A stretch of 64,000 bases of DNA. It comes from UBA12077 sp963665525 (GTDB taxonomy: Bacteria > Bacteroidota > Bacteroidia > Bacteroidales > UBA12077). Within the stretch, counting starts at the first letter, position 1. Every line of letters begins with the position of its first letter. The DNA lies in NCBI GenBank assembly GCA_963665525.1, contig OY762280.1:3224001-3288000 (forward strand), in the 5' to 3' direction. The translations under genes were made by a program, and so were the position numbers. Below, piece after piece: positions 53,369 to 62,219 of this stretch. Under the pieces are notes generated by a model. The model was not told where the DNA came from. It made no database searches and saw only the letters and a program-made list of their open reading frames with translations.

Positions 53369-54187
53369 ATGTTTTCAGAGTATCAAAAGGTAATTGAATT
53401 AGCCTGGGAAGACAGAGCTTTATTAAAAGATCAATCTACACAAAAAATAATTCGAGAAGTTGTTGAATTACTCGACAAAGGAAAAGTTCGTGTTGCAGAA
53501 CAAACCAATAGCGGATGGCAAGTTAATGAGTGGATTAAAAAAGCTGTAATACTATATTTCCCTATTCAGAAAATGGAAATTACTAAGGTAGGGCCTTTTG
53601 AATTTCATGATAAAATAGATTTAAAATCCGGGTATGATGAATTGGGAGTTCGTGTTGTTCCACATGCTATTGCCAGGTATGGTTCATATGTTGCTAAAGA
53701 TGTTATTATGATGCCATCGTATGTTAATATAGGAGCATATGTTGATTCCGGAACAATGGTAGATACCTGGGCAACAGTAGGATCTTGTGCGCAAATTGGC
53801 AAGAATGTACATTTAAGTGGAGGTGTTGGTATCGGTGGTGTATTGGAACCAGTACAGGCTGCTCCGGTAATTATTGAGGATGATTGTTTTATTGGCTCTA
53901 GATGTATTATTGTTGAAGGCGTATATATTGAAAAAGAGGCTGTTCTTGGAGCAAACGTAGTTATTACTAAATCAACAAAGATTATTGATGTTTCGGGTTC
54001 CGAACCTGTTGAATATAATGGAAGAATTCCTGCAAGATCAGTAGTAATTCCGGGAACTCAAACTAAAAAGTTTAATGCCGGGGAATACCAGGTTCCATGT
54101 GCATTAATCATTGGGAAAAGAAAAGAATCAACCAATCTTAAAACATCATTAAACGATGCTTTAAGAGAATATAATGTTGCCGTTTAA
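53369..54187 (+). CDS. dapD: Tetrahydrodipicolinate N-succinyltransferase
   Basis: 272 residues. A helical N-terminus is followed by left-handed beta-helix hexapeptide turns (VMMPSYVNIGAYVDSGTMVD and GSCAQIGKNVHLSGGVGIGG) and the active-site region VIIEDDCFIGSRCIIVEGV. It makes N-succinyl-amino-ketopimelate in the DAP/lysine route, so it feeds both lysine and the murein cross-link. It is the first gene of a tight operon with three glycosyltransferases and a YrdC protein. Confidence 0.95.
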   Translation: MFSEYQKVIELAWEDRALLKDQSTQKIIREVVELLDKGKVRVAEQTNSGWQVNEWIKKAVILYFPIQKMEITKVGPFEFHDKIDLKSGYDELGVRVVPHAIARYGSYVAKDVIMMPSYVNIGAYVDSGTMVDTWATVGSCAQIGKNVHLSGGVGIGGVLEPVQAAPVIIEDDCFIGSRCIIVEGVYIEKEAVLGANVVITKSTKIIDVSGSEPVEYNGRIPARSVVIPGTQTKKFNAGEYQVPCALIIGKRKESTNLKTSLNDALREYNVAV

Positions 54188-54190
54188 TAA

Positions 54191-55168
54191 ATGGTAAAGT
54201 TTTTAATCATACAAACAGCATTTATTGGTGATGTAATTCTTGCAACACCCATCATAGAGAAGTTGCATAAATTCTATCCTGATTCACAAATTGATTTTTT
54301 ACTTCGAAAAGGAAATGAAAATCTTTTAAAAAATCATCCTTATGTCTCTAATCTTTTAGTTTGGAACAAAAAAGAACATAAGAAAAAAAATCTTCTTAGG
54401 ATTATTAAATTGGTAAGAAGCAAAGAGTATGATTATGTAATTAATTTGCAAAGATTCTCTTCTACAGGTTTTATCACTGCTTTTTCGAAAGGGAAAAGAA
54501 CGGTAGGCTTTAATAAGAACCCTTTATCGTTTCTCTTTACAAAGAAAATTAAACACGAAATAGGAATTTCGAAACACGAAGTAGAAAGAAATATCGAACT
54601 AATTGCTGAAATAACCGATGATAGTATTTATAAGCCAAAATTACATCCTTCAAACGAAGACTTTCAGATTGTCTCACAGTATAAAATGAGACCATATATT
54701 TGTATGGCCCCCACTTCTGTATGGTTTACGAAACAATTTCCTGCAGAAAAGTGGATCGAACTAATTAATAAAACAAATACAAAATATCAGATCTATTTAA
54801 TTGGTGGACCAGATGACAAAGAAGCATGTGAGGATATCAAAAAGCAAAGTTCAAATATTAATGTTACAAATTTGTGTGGAGATTTAAGTTTATTACAAAC
54901 ATCAGCCTTAATGGCAAATGCTTCAATGAACTATGTGAATGATTCTGCCCCAATGCATATGGCATCAGCTATGAATGCACCTACAACAGCTATTTATTGT
55001 TCAACTGTTCCAAGTTTTGGTTTTGGTCCATTATCAGACCAATCAACAATAATAGAAACTAGTGAAGACCTTGATTGTCGCCCTTGTGGTTTACATGGTT
55101 TTAAAGCCTGTCCTAAGGGACACTTTAAGTGTGCATCAACTATTGATACCGATAAACTCTTATTTTAA
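54191..55168 (+). CDS. Glycosyltransferase family 9 (heptosyltransferase-like)
   Basis: 325 residues. N-terminal FLIIQTAFIGDVILATPIIEKL and C-terminal AMNAPTTAIYCSTVPSFGFGPL with CRPCG-type cysteines match GT9 ADP-heptose:LPS transferases, used for inner-core LPS. Starts three bases after dapD. A single soluble domain of GT-B type. Confidence 0.88.
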   Translation: MVKFLIIQTAFIGDVILATPIIEKLHKFYPDSQIDFLLRKGNENLLKNHPYVSNLLVWNKKEHKKKNLLRIIKLVRSKEYDYVINLQRFSSTGFITAFSKGKRTVGFNKNPLSFLFTKKIKHEIGISKHEVERNIELIAEITDDSIYKPKLHPSNEDFQIVSQYKMRPYICMAPTSVWFTKQFPAEKWIELINKTNTKYQIYLIGGPDDKEACEDIKKQSSNINVTNLCGDLSLLQTSALMANASMNYVNDSAPMHMASAMNAPTTAIYCSTVPSFGFGPLSDQSTIIETSEDLDCRPCGLHGFKACPKGHFKCASTIDTDKLLF

Positions 55169-55171
55169 ATT

Positions 55172-55921
55172 ATGAAGAAAATATCAGCTACAATAATTAC
55201 TTATAATGAAGAACGCAACATTGAAAGATGTCTAAAATCTTTACAAGGAGTTGTGGATGAAATTATTGTAGTAGACTCATATTCTACGGATAAAACCAAA
55301 GAAATCTGCTTAAATTACCATGTTTCTTTTTTTGAAAGGGGATTTAAAGACTATTCAGACCAAAAAAACTGGGCAGTAGAACAATGCCAATATCCCATTA
55401 TTCTTTCTATTGATGCTGATGAAGAATTAAGTGAACCCCTTAAAAAAAGTATTCTCGAAGTAAAAGAAAATTGGAAAGCCGATGCTTATTCATTTAATAG
55501 AATAACCAATTTTTGTGGAAAGTGGATAAAGCACACAGGCTGGTATCCCGATAAGCAAATTCGCTTGTGGGACAAATCCAAAGCAAAATGGGAAGGCATT
55601 ATTCATGAAAAAATCAATATCCCAAAAAACTCTGTTAGTCATTTAAAAGGAGATTTAGAACATTATTCTTTTTATACTATTCATCAGCATGTTGCCCAAA
55701 TCAACAAATTTTCTGAATTAAAAGCAGAGACTCTTTATCAGAAGGGAAAAAAATCAAACCTCTTAAAAATTATTTTTAGTCCTTTTTTTAAATTCATAAA
55801 GCATTATGTATTCTATTTAGGATTTCTAGATGGATTCTATGGTTTTGTGATTAGTGCAAATTCAGCCCACTCTACTTTTCTTAAATATGTTAAGCTAAGA
55901 CAAAAAAGAAATGAAAAATAA
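55172..55921 (+). CDS. Glycosyltransferase family 2 (WaaE/LpsA-like)
   Basis: 249 residues. GT-A fold: ISATIITYNEERNIERCLKSL, VVDSYSTDKT, then the DAD-type metal motif LSIDADEEL and a WYPDKQIRLW segment. Similar to the beta-1,4-glucosyltransferases acting on the LPS core. Overlaps the next gene by 11 bp and follows GT9 by three bases. Confidence 0.88.
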   Translation: MKKISATIITYNEERNIERCLKSLQGVVDEIIVVDSYSTDKTKEICLNYHVSFFERGFKDYSDQKNWAVEQCQYPIILSIDADEELSEPLKKSILEVKENWKADAYSFNRITNFCGKWIKHTGWYPDKQIRLWDKSKAKWEGIIHEKINIPKNSVSHLKGDLEHYSFYTIHQHVAQINKFSELKAETLYQKGKKSNLLKIIFSPFFKFIKHYVFYLGFLDGFYGFVISANSAHSTFLKYVKLRQKRNEK

Positions 55922-57002
55922 GGTTGTTTGTTTTTTTAATAGTGCTAAAACCTGGGGAGGTGGAGAAAAGTGGCATTTCGATATTGCAACCAGATTACAT
56001 TCAAAAGGATATAAAGTTGTTGTTGTTACAAATAAAAACAGTGAGCTTTTTAAGCGTCTTAATGAAACTGATATAAAAATTTATTCTGTAGAAATCTCAA
56101 ATTACAGTTTCTTAAATCCATTAAAAAGAAAACAAGTTGCTTCAATACTTAAACAAGAACAAGTATCAACAATAATAATTAACCTTCCAGCAGATTTAAA
56201 AGTAGCTGGTAAGGCAGCTAAAAAAGCAGGTATTACAAAAGTTATCTACAGAAGAGGAAGTGCTATTCCTATTAAAAATAAAATCACTAATCGAATTATT
56301 TTTAAGAAATATATTGATGAAATAATAGCCAATTCGGAAGCCACAAAAAAAACAATCCTAGCTAATAATCCTAATCTCTTCGATATTAATAAGATTAAAG
56401 TCATTTACAATGGAATAATTTTAGAAGATATTTTTAAAACAGAAGCTACTTCACCAATATATACTAAAACAGGTAACGAAATTGTTATCGGAAATGCTGG
56501 AAGATTTGTAAAGCAAAAAAACCATAAATTCTTGATTGATTTAGCTGTTGAGTTAAAGAAAAGAGATGTCAATTTTAAACTTCTACTTGGAGGTTCTGGA
56601 AAACTTCAACCCGAAATTGAGAATTTGGCTAAACAGTTTTATGTTGACGATAAAGTTATTTTTCCCGGATTTATTGAAGACATAACAAGCTTTATGCAAT
56701 GTATCGACATCTATGTATTGCCGTCTTTATGGGAAGGATTTGGCTATGTACTTGTTGAAGCTATGATAAACAAAAAACCCGTTATTGCGTTTAATCTTAG
56801 CAGTAATCCAGAAATTATTGCTGACAAAGAAACCGGATTTCTCATTGAAGAAAATAACATAAGCGAGATGATCGATAAAATAAATCTTCTTTCTCAGAAT
56901 AAAGAACTTCTTAATTCAATGGGAGAATCGGGCGAAAAAAGAGTGAAAGATTTATTTGTAATTGATAGAACGGTTGAAGAAGTTGAAAGAACAATTATTT
57001 AA
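55911..57002 (+). CDS. Glycosyltransferase family 4
   Basis: 363 residues of GT-B type. N-terminal half VVCFFNSAKTWGGGEKWHFDI; C-terminal half with GNAGRFVKQKNHKFLID and the nucleotide-sugar site LPSLWEGFGYVLVEAMINKKPVI. It starts inside the GT2 gene (11-bp overlap), so the two are co-translated. Probably elongates LPS core or O-antigen; the sugar is not predictable. Confidence 0.9.
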   Translation: MKNKVVCFFNSAKTWGGGEKWHFDIATRLHSKGYKVVVVTNKNSELFKRLNETDIKIYSVEISNYSFLNPLKRKQVASILKQEQVSTIIINLPADLKVAGKAAKKAGITKVIYRRGSAIPIKNKITNRIIFKKYIDEIIANSEATKKTILANNPNLFDINKIKVIYNGIILEDIFKTEATSPIYTKTGNEIVIGNAGRFVKQKNHKFLIDLAVELKKRDVNFKLLLGGSGKLQPEIENLAKQFYVDDKVIFPGFIEDITSFMQCIDIYVLPSLWEGFGYVLVEAMINKKPVIAFNLSSNPEIIADKETGFLIEENNISEMIDKINLLSQNKELLNSMGESGEKRVKDLFVIDRTVEEVERTII

Positions 57003-57004
57003 AG

Positions 57005-57568
57005 ATGGACCAAGACATTAAAAATGCTTTAGAAGTTTTAAAAAACGGAGGAGTAATTCTTTATCCTACTGATACTATTTGGGGAATTGGTTGTGATGCA
57101 TGCAATGAGAAAGCTATTGAGAGAATTTATAAAATTAAACAGCGAAGCGACCAAAAAAGTATGCTAGTTCTTCTTGATAATGAAATTAAAATACCTTCGT
57201 ATATTACCGAAATGCCTGAAGTTGCATGGGATTTAATAGAATTATCCGAAAAGCCTCTGACAATTATTTATTCAGGAGCTAAAAACTTAGCAAAAAATCT
57301 AATTGCTGAAGATGGAAGCATAGGCATGCGCATATCAAGAGATCCTTTTAATCAAAAACTAATTCAAAGATTCAGAAAGCCAATTGTTTCAACATCAGCT
57401 AATATTAGTGGAGAAACTTCTCCACAGAATTTTTCGGAAATTAGTCAGGAAATAATTAATTTGGTTGATTATGTGGTTGAATGGAATCAAGATAACTATG
57501 AAAAAGCACAGCCTTCTAGCATCATAAAACTGGGAACAAATGGCGAAGTTCAAATTATTAGAGAATAA
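57005..57568 (+). CDS. L-threonylcarbamoyladenylate synthase, YrdC/Sua5 short form
   Basis: 187 residues with the YrdC pattern GGVILYPTDTIWGIGCDACNEK, then KIKQRSDQKSMLVL and the PIVSTSANISGETSP segment; no C-terminal Sua5 domain. It makes the threonylcarbamoyl-AMP used for t6A in tRNA, with TsaBDE. It is three bases after the GT4 gene, at the end of the operon, and its terminator follows. Confidence 0.93.
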   Translation: MDQDIKNALEVLKNGGVILYPTDTIWGIGCDACNEKAIERIYKIKQRSDQKSMLVLLDNEIKIPSYITEMPEVAWDLIELSEKPLTIIYSGAKNLAKNLIAEDGSIGMRISRDPFNQKLIQRFRKPIVSTSANISGETSPQNFSEISQEIINLVDYVVEWNQDNYEKAQPSSIIKLGTNGEVQIIRE

Positions 57569-57596
57569 AAAAGGCAACTTTTAGTTGCCTTTTATA
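57567..57596. terminator. Bidirectional terminator after the dapD operon
   Basis: AAAAGGCAACT (57569-57579) pairs perfectly with AGTTGCCTTTT (57583-57593) over three bases, with the T-run continuing rightwards. It can also end the convergent head-GIN gene. Confidence 0.9.
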
Positions 57597-57609
57597 AAAT
57601 TTTACCCTT

Positions 57610-58338
57610 TTAATTATTACTTCTTATTTTTCCACTACCAGTAATATTAGCATCAATTAATGGATTTCCTTTATAATATATTTTTCCACTACCGGTAATA
57701 CTAGCTTCTAACTCATCACTTACATCTGCCTCAATAGATCCCGAGCCTGTTATGGATAAGTCTGCTTCTTTAAACTTAATATTTATAGATTCAAAATCTC
57801 CTGATCCCGTTACTGTAGCATCTAGTTCATTAGCGGTTTCTTTTCCTTCAATACGAACATCTCCAGAACCTGTAATCATTGCGTAAACATCTTTAACACT
57901 TAAATCATCAATCAGTATCGAACCACTGCCTGAAACTACAAAAGCTAATCTATCTGCCTTAATTGCTGATTTAGCAATCACATCACCCGATCCTGAAACT
58001 ACTAATTCTTTAATTGCTTTTACCGTAATATAAACGTTAATTTTACCAACTCCTCTGTAGTTATACCATTTTTCAAATTTAATATTTAAGCTAGTACCAT
58101 GAACCTCCGTTTCGATTTTTTCTAGTACATCTTCATCTGCTTCAATAATAACTTCGTTTTTAGATCCTTGAGTTAAGTACAAATTAGCAGGAATAGCTAA
58201 GCTTATTTCATCAAAATCACCTACATTTCTGGTTTCTTTTTTGTCTTCAAACAGTGGACTTCCCTGAACAGTACCTAGTAATATGCTTAATAGCACAAAT
58301 CCTGTAACTGCAATTGTTTTAAATAGTTTTGTTTTCAT
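57610..58338 (-). CDS. Head-GIN (DUF2807) repeat protein, secreted
   Basis: 242 residues. Signal peptide ends near VQGSPL. Residues 40-242 form a beta-helix with recurring [V/I][S/T]GSG turns (VSGSGDVIAKSAI, VSGSGSILIDDL, ITGSGDVRIEG, VTGSGDFES, ITGSGSIEADV, ITGSGKIYY), typical of the head GIN/DUF2807 family. No catalytic motif. Likely a surface or adhesin-like beta-solenoid. The coding DNA itself is repetitive. Ends convergently with the dapD operon. Confidence 0.88.
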   Translation of the reverse strand: MKTKLFKTIAVTGFVLLSILLGTVQGSPLFEDKKETRNVGDFDEISLAIPANLYLTQGSKNEVIIEADEDVLEKIETEVHGTSLNIKFEKWYNYRGVGKINVYITVKAIKELVVSGSGDVIAKSAIKADRLAFVVSGSGSILIDDLSVKDVYAMITGSGDVRIEGKETANELDATVTGSGDFESINIKFKEADLSITGSGSIEADVSDELEASITGSGKIYYKGNPLIDANITGSGKIRSNN

Positions 58339-58449
58339 AATATCAGATTTTTGTTTTCTTTGGATAAAAGACGATTAAAAATTATACATGCTGCAATATT
58401 TTTAATATTTTTGAAATATAATGTAAGACCTCTAAATTACTAAAAAGAA

Positions 58450-60339
58450 ATGATTCGTTTCCCTAAATCATACACTCCGAGGTGGATCGTGTTTCTTATC
58501 GATCTTTTTATCTGCGCCATTTCTATTTCTTCTGCTTTTTTGCTAAGATTTAATTTTGCTATTCCAGAAGAATACTACAATAGCCTTAATTTTATTATTC
58601 CATATGTTTTATTCTTCAGGTCAGTAACATTTTTAATATTTAAAACATATGCAGGTATAATAAGGTATTCTGGGGCAAAAGATACAGAACGAATTTTTAT
58701 AGTTGCAATTACTGGTAGTATTGTATTTATCATAATTAATGCTATAAACTACTTCTTTATTAATGGCACTTTTATAATCCCTTTTTCAATAGTAGTCATA
58801 GACTTTCTACTTACAGTATTTTTAATGGCTTCTTTTAGGTTGGCTACAAAAATCATCTATCAGGAGATATATAATCCAAGTAAAGAGAAAACAGAGATCA
58901 TAATTTATGGAGCCGAACAGTTTGGTGTAATAACAAAAAGAACCTTAGATAGAGATGCCGAAAGTAAACATAAAGTTTTAGCTTTTATTGATATTGAAAA
59001 CTCAAACATTGGTAAAACATTAGAAGGTGTTACAATTTATCATCCTGAATATCTGGAAACTCTTGTAGAGAAAAATACTGTTGAGAAACTAATTATTGCA
59101 AAAGAAAATATAGGTCCAGAAGAAAAACAAGATATTATTGAAAGATGCTTGCAATATAATATTCAGGTACTTTCAGTTCCCGATGTTAATACTTGGATTA
59201 ATGGAGAACTGAGTTTTAACCAAATTAAAGAAGTTAAAATTGAAGATTTGCTAGAACGTCCTCCTATAGTTCTTGATATCCAGAAAATTAAAAAGAAGCT
59301 TTTAAATAAAAGTATATTAGTAACCGGAGCTGCCGGATCTATAGGTAGTGAAATAGTAAGACAATTAATAAGCTTCAATCCAAAAAAAATTATCCTTTTT
59401 GATCAGGCTGAGTCACCTCTATATGATATGGAGCTTGATCTTCAGGAAAAATTTAACTTTTATAATTTCGAAATTGTTATAGGTAATATTGCCGATGAAT
59501 ATCGTATTAAAAAGTTATTCAAAGAATTTAATCCATCTTTTGTATATCATGCAGCAGCATATAAGCATGTTCCTATGATGGAAAATAACCCAACAGAAGC
59601 CCTTAGAACAAACATATTAGGAACGAAGATTATAGCTGATATTTCCAATGAATATAATGTTGAACAATTTGTAATGGTTTCAACGGATAAAGCTGTTAAC
59701 CCCACAAACGTAATGGGGGCCTCAAAACGAATTGCTGAAATTTATATTCAATCACTCAATCAAATTAGCAAAACCAACTTTGTTACAACTCGTTTTGGAA
59801 ATGTATTAGGTTCCAATGGATCGGTAATTTTAAGATTTAAAAAACAAATCGATAAAGGAGGGCCTGTAACAGTTACACATCCTGATGTTACTCGTTATTT
59901 TATGACTATCCCAGAAGCTTGCCAGTTAGTTATTGAAGCAGGAGCTATTAGTCAAGGAGGTGAAATCTTTATTTTTGATATGGGCAAATCTGTCAAAATA
60001 ATTGATCTTGCTAAAAAAATGATAAAACTATCAGGTCTTACAATAGGTAAAGATATTCAGATTAAATTTACCGGATTACGTCCTGGAGAAAAACTATACG
60101 AAGAGTTATTAAATGATCTTGAAAATACCATTCCTACGCATCATTCAAAAATTATGATTGCCCAAGTACGTAATTATGATTTTGAAGAAGTACAAATAAA
60201 GTTCAAAGAACTTATTGATCTGCAAAAAGAACATAATAACTTTGACGTTGTTCGAAAAATGAAAGAAATTGTTCCTGAATTTAAAAGTCAAAATTCAACT
60301 TACGAAGAACTTGATATTGAATTCCAAGATCAAGAATAA
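58450..60339 (+). CDS. Membrane nucleotide-sugar 4,6-dehydratase, WbpM/CapD type
   Basis: 629 residues. Four membrane helices (to about 125), a CoA-binding-like Rossmann domain (150-270) and an SDR dehydratase domain from 290 with TGAAGSIGSEIVRQL, YHAAAYKHVPMMENNPTEA and VSTDKAVNPTNVMGASKR. Met stands where SDR enzymes usually have the catalytic Tyr (MxxxK), as known for WbpM, so the triad is Ser-Met-Lys. It makes 4-keto-6-deoxy UDP-sugars for surface polysaccharides. A -7-like TATTTTTG is at 58406-58413. Confidence 0.92.
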   Translation: MIRFPKSYTPRWIVFLIDLFICAISISSAFLLRFNFAIPEEYYNSLNFIIPYVLFFRSVTFLIFKTYAGIIRYSGAKDTERIFIVAITGSIVFIIINAINYFFINGTFIIPFSIVVIDFLLTVFLMASFRLATKIIYQEIYNPSKEKTEIIIYGAEQFGVITKRTLDRDAESKHKVLAFIDIENSNIGKTLEGVTIYHPEYLETLVEKNTVEKLIIAKENIGPEEKQDIIERCLQYNIQVLSVPDVNTWINGELSFNQIKEVKIEDLLERPPIVLDIQKIKKKLLNKSILVTGAAGSIGSEIVRQLISFNPKKIILFDQAESPLYDMELDLQEKFNFYNFEIVIGNIADEYRIKKLFKEFNPSFVYHAAAYKHVPMMENNPTEALRTNILGTKIIADISNEYNVEQFVMVSTDKAVNPTNVMGASKRIAEIYIQSLNQISKTNFVTTRFGNVLGSNGSVILRFKKQIDKGGPVTVTHPDVTRYFMTIPEACQLVIEAGAISQGGEIFIFDMGKSVKIIDLAKKMIKLSGLTIGKDIQIKFTGLRPGEKLYEELLNDLENTIPTHHSKIMIAQVRNYDFEEVQIKFKELIDLQKEHNNFDVVRKMKEIVPEFKSQNSTYEELDIEFQDQE

Positions 60340-60348
60340 CACTATAGA

Positions 60349-60768
60349 ATGAAATTCCTACATAAGACTCCTATTCAAATTCGCTTCAATGATATTGATA
60401 GAATGAACCATGTCAATAATTCTATCTACCAGAATTATTTCGATTTAGCCAGAACAGAATATTTTAATGCAGTTTTTGAAGAAAAAATTAATTGGCAAGA
60501 AAAAGCAATGGTTTTAGCCAAAATCACCATAGAATATATTAATCCCATTCTTATTGATGAAGAAGTGATCGTTCGATCAAAAATTTATAAACTAGGCAAC
60601 AAAAGTCTGCAAATGCAGCAAGAAATAGTAAATAAAACCACGCTTGAAATAAAAGCTAAAAATGATGCTGTTTTAGTAGCTTTTGGCTTAAAAGAAAATG
60701 CAGCTATTGACTTGCCAGAAAATTGGAAAAATGATATTATAAAGTTTGAGAAAGATATTAAGTTTTAA
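60349..60768 (+). CDS. Acyl-CoA thioesterase, 4-hydroxybenzoyl-CoA thioesterase type
   Basis: 139 residues, hotdog fold. FNDIDRMNHVNNSIYQNYFDL carries the catalytic Asp region and GNKSLQMQQEIVNKTTLEI forms the long strand. Hydrolyses a short or aromatic acyl-CoA; the substrate is unknown. Begins nine bases after the dehydratase gene; the last four bases overlap the rimM stop on the other strand. Confidence 0.9.
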   Translation: MKFLHKTPIQIRFNDIDRMNHVNNSIYQNYFDLARTEYFNAVFEEKINWQEKAMVLAKITIEYINPILIDEEVIVRSKIYKLGNKSLQMQQEIVNKTTLEIKAKNDAVLVAFGLKENAAIDLPENWKNDIIKFEKDIKF

Positions 60769-61286
60769 TCCAGATCGTGTAATCCTTCAGGAACAGTTAA
60801 AACAATTCTTTTCGAATCATCATCTATTTCAATAATTAATTCATCTTTGGCAGGAATCAGGATTTCACCATCTTGAGTTTTTACATTTAATAAAGGATTT
60901 TCAGGAATATCAATAAATTCAATGACCTCTCCCAATTCATTGTGGTTTTCATCAAAAACAAGATATCCATCAATATCAAGATATTCTTCTGCCTCAAGTA
61001 GTAATTCTTCTTTTTGCTCTAAAGAAATGTAAAAATCTAAACCTATAAACTCGACGGTTTTAGGTTCTGAATCTATTCCTTCTAACTTAACTATTGCAGT
61101 AGTATTCGATTTTGGTTTAATTTCTTCAATAAAAAAAGGAACCAATTTATTATCTATATCGATAAAAATTGATTCCAATTTTTGAATTTCTTCCGGACAA
61201 TCATTATTAAATTTTAGAATAATCTCACCTTTAATTCCCGAAGATTTTAAAAGTGATCCTACTAAATAATGATCATCTTTTTTCAT
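60765..61286 (-). CDS. rimM: Ribosome maturation factor RimM
   Basis: 173 residues: the N-terminal beta-barrel with LVGSLLKSSGIKGEIILKF and the PRC-like second barrel ending ELIIEIDDDSKRIVLTVPEGL. Binds S19 and helps 30S head assembly. It follows rpsP by 13 bp, the standard rpsP-rimM order. Confidence 0.95.
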   Translation of the reverse strand: MKKDDHYLVGSLLKSSGIKGEIILKFNNDCPEEIQKLESIFIDIDNKLVPFFIEEIKPKSNTTAIVKLEGIDSEPKTVEFIGLDFYISLEQKEELLLEAEEYLDIDGYLVFDENHNELGEVIEFIDIPENPLLNVKTQDGEILIPAKDELIIEIDDDSKRIVLTVPEGLHDLD

Positions 61287-61299
61287 GCATGAAAATATC

Positions 61300-61899
61300 T
61301 TAAGCTTCTGGAGCTTCTTCTTTATTTTCTGCTTCAGGAGCTGTTTCTTCTGTCGCTTCAGCTGTTTCTTCTACAGCTTCTGGAGCTTCTTCAGTTTTTG
61401 CTTCCTCTTCTTCATTAGCCTTTGCTTCTTCAGCAGCAGCTTCAGCATTTTTCTTAGCTAATTCTTCAGCTCTTGCTTCGCGAACTTTTGTCTCAGCATC
61501 TAAGCGTTTCTTAGCATCAGCATCTTCACCTTTTTTAAGTGTGTCAACTTTTGCTTGAATCTTGCTTTCTTTCTCTTTCATCCAAGCTTGGAATTTTTCT
61601 TCAGCTTGTTCTTCAGTTAAAGCACCTTTTTTTACTCCTTCAAGTAAGTGCTTTTTCATCATCACACCTTTGTATGACAAAATAGCTCTACATGTATCTG
61701 TAGGTTGAGCGCCCTTTTGTAACCAATCTAATGCTTTATCAAAATCTAATTCAATAGTAGCAGGATTAGTAGTAGGATTGTATTTCCCAATACTTTCAAT
61801 AAATCTACCATCTCGTGGCGCTCTGCTATCTGCGATAACAATGTGATAAAAAGGAGCTCTTTTTCTCCCTCTTCTTGTTAATCGAACTTTTACAGGCAT
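61300..61899 (-). CDS. rpsP: 30S ribosomal protein S16, with long acidic extension
   Basis: 199 residues. The S16 core is in the first 85 (MPVKVRLTRRGRKRAPFYHI, SIGKYNPTTNPATIELDFDK). A helical middle (GALTEEQAEEKFQAWMKEK) and a Glu/Ala-rich tail (about 150-199, EEAKTEEAPEAVEETAEATE) extend it to twice the usual length. Such tails are common in Bacteroidota S16. The tail is acidic, unlike the basic core, so it likely lies at the ribosome surface. It leads the rpsP-rimM operon. Confidence 0.95.
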   Translation of the reverse strand: MPVKVRLTRRGRKRAPFYHIVIADSRAPRDGRFIESIGKYNPTTNPATIELDFDKALDWLQKGAQPTDTCRAILSYKGVMMKKHLLEGVKKGALTEEQAEEKFQAWMKEKESKIQAKVDTLKKGEDADAKKRLDAETKVREARAEELAKKNAEAAAEEAKANEEEEAKTEEAPEAVEETAEATEETAPEAENKEEAPEA

Positions 61900-61949
61900 A
61901 CTCTTGTTTTTTTAATTAATAATTAAACCTACATTTTTAAAATGTGCGG

Positions 61950-61957
61950 CAAAGATA
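61950..61957 (-). promoter_or_regulatory. -7 element of the rpsP promoter
   Basis: Read leftwards TATCTTTG, an exact TAnnTTTG match; the base run 18-19 positions upstream (TTTT/ATTT) is a weak -33 element. Confidence 0.55.
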
Positions 61958-62182
61958 CAATTTTATTTGATTAATAAAATATTTTTTATGTTTATTTCCT
62001 TTTCTAAATCAAAGAGTTATTTCTGTCTAAAAATATCTTTTTATTATTTTTTAGTTAATTATCTTAAGTTATCAACATGAACAAAAAATTTACTTTTAAT
62101 CAACTCATATATAGAACGTTTATAACTCTTTTCTTCTGTAAAAAAAATCAAATAAATTTCCACTAAAAGAAAATGGATAAAT

Positions 62183-62190
62183 TAACTTTG
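62183..62190 (+). promoter_or_regulatory. -7 element of the dnaE promoter
   Basis: TAACTTTG exactly matches TAnnTTTG, 30 bases before the dnaE ATG. The -33 region is weak (TTTC at 62157-62160, spacer 22). Confidence 0.5.
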
Positions 62191-62219
62191 TTACGTCTTT
62201 TTCTACAAAATTTATTTTC

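Larger units (their letters stand above)
61900..62219. other. 320-bp divergent intergenic region (rpsP / dnaE)
   Basis: Leftward it holds the rpsP -7 element (61950-61957) and a short palindrome just below it (ACATTTTTAAAATGT); rightward the dnaE -7 element (62183-62190). The rest, 61960-62180, is AT-rich with no frame or RNA seen. Confidence 0.55.
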
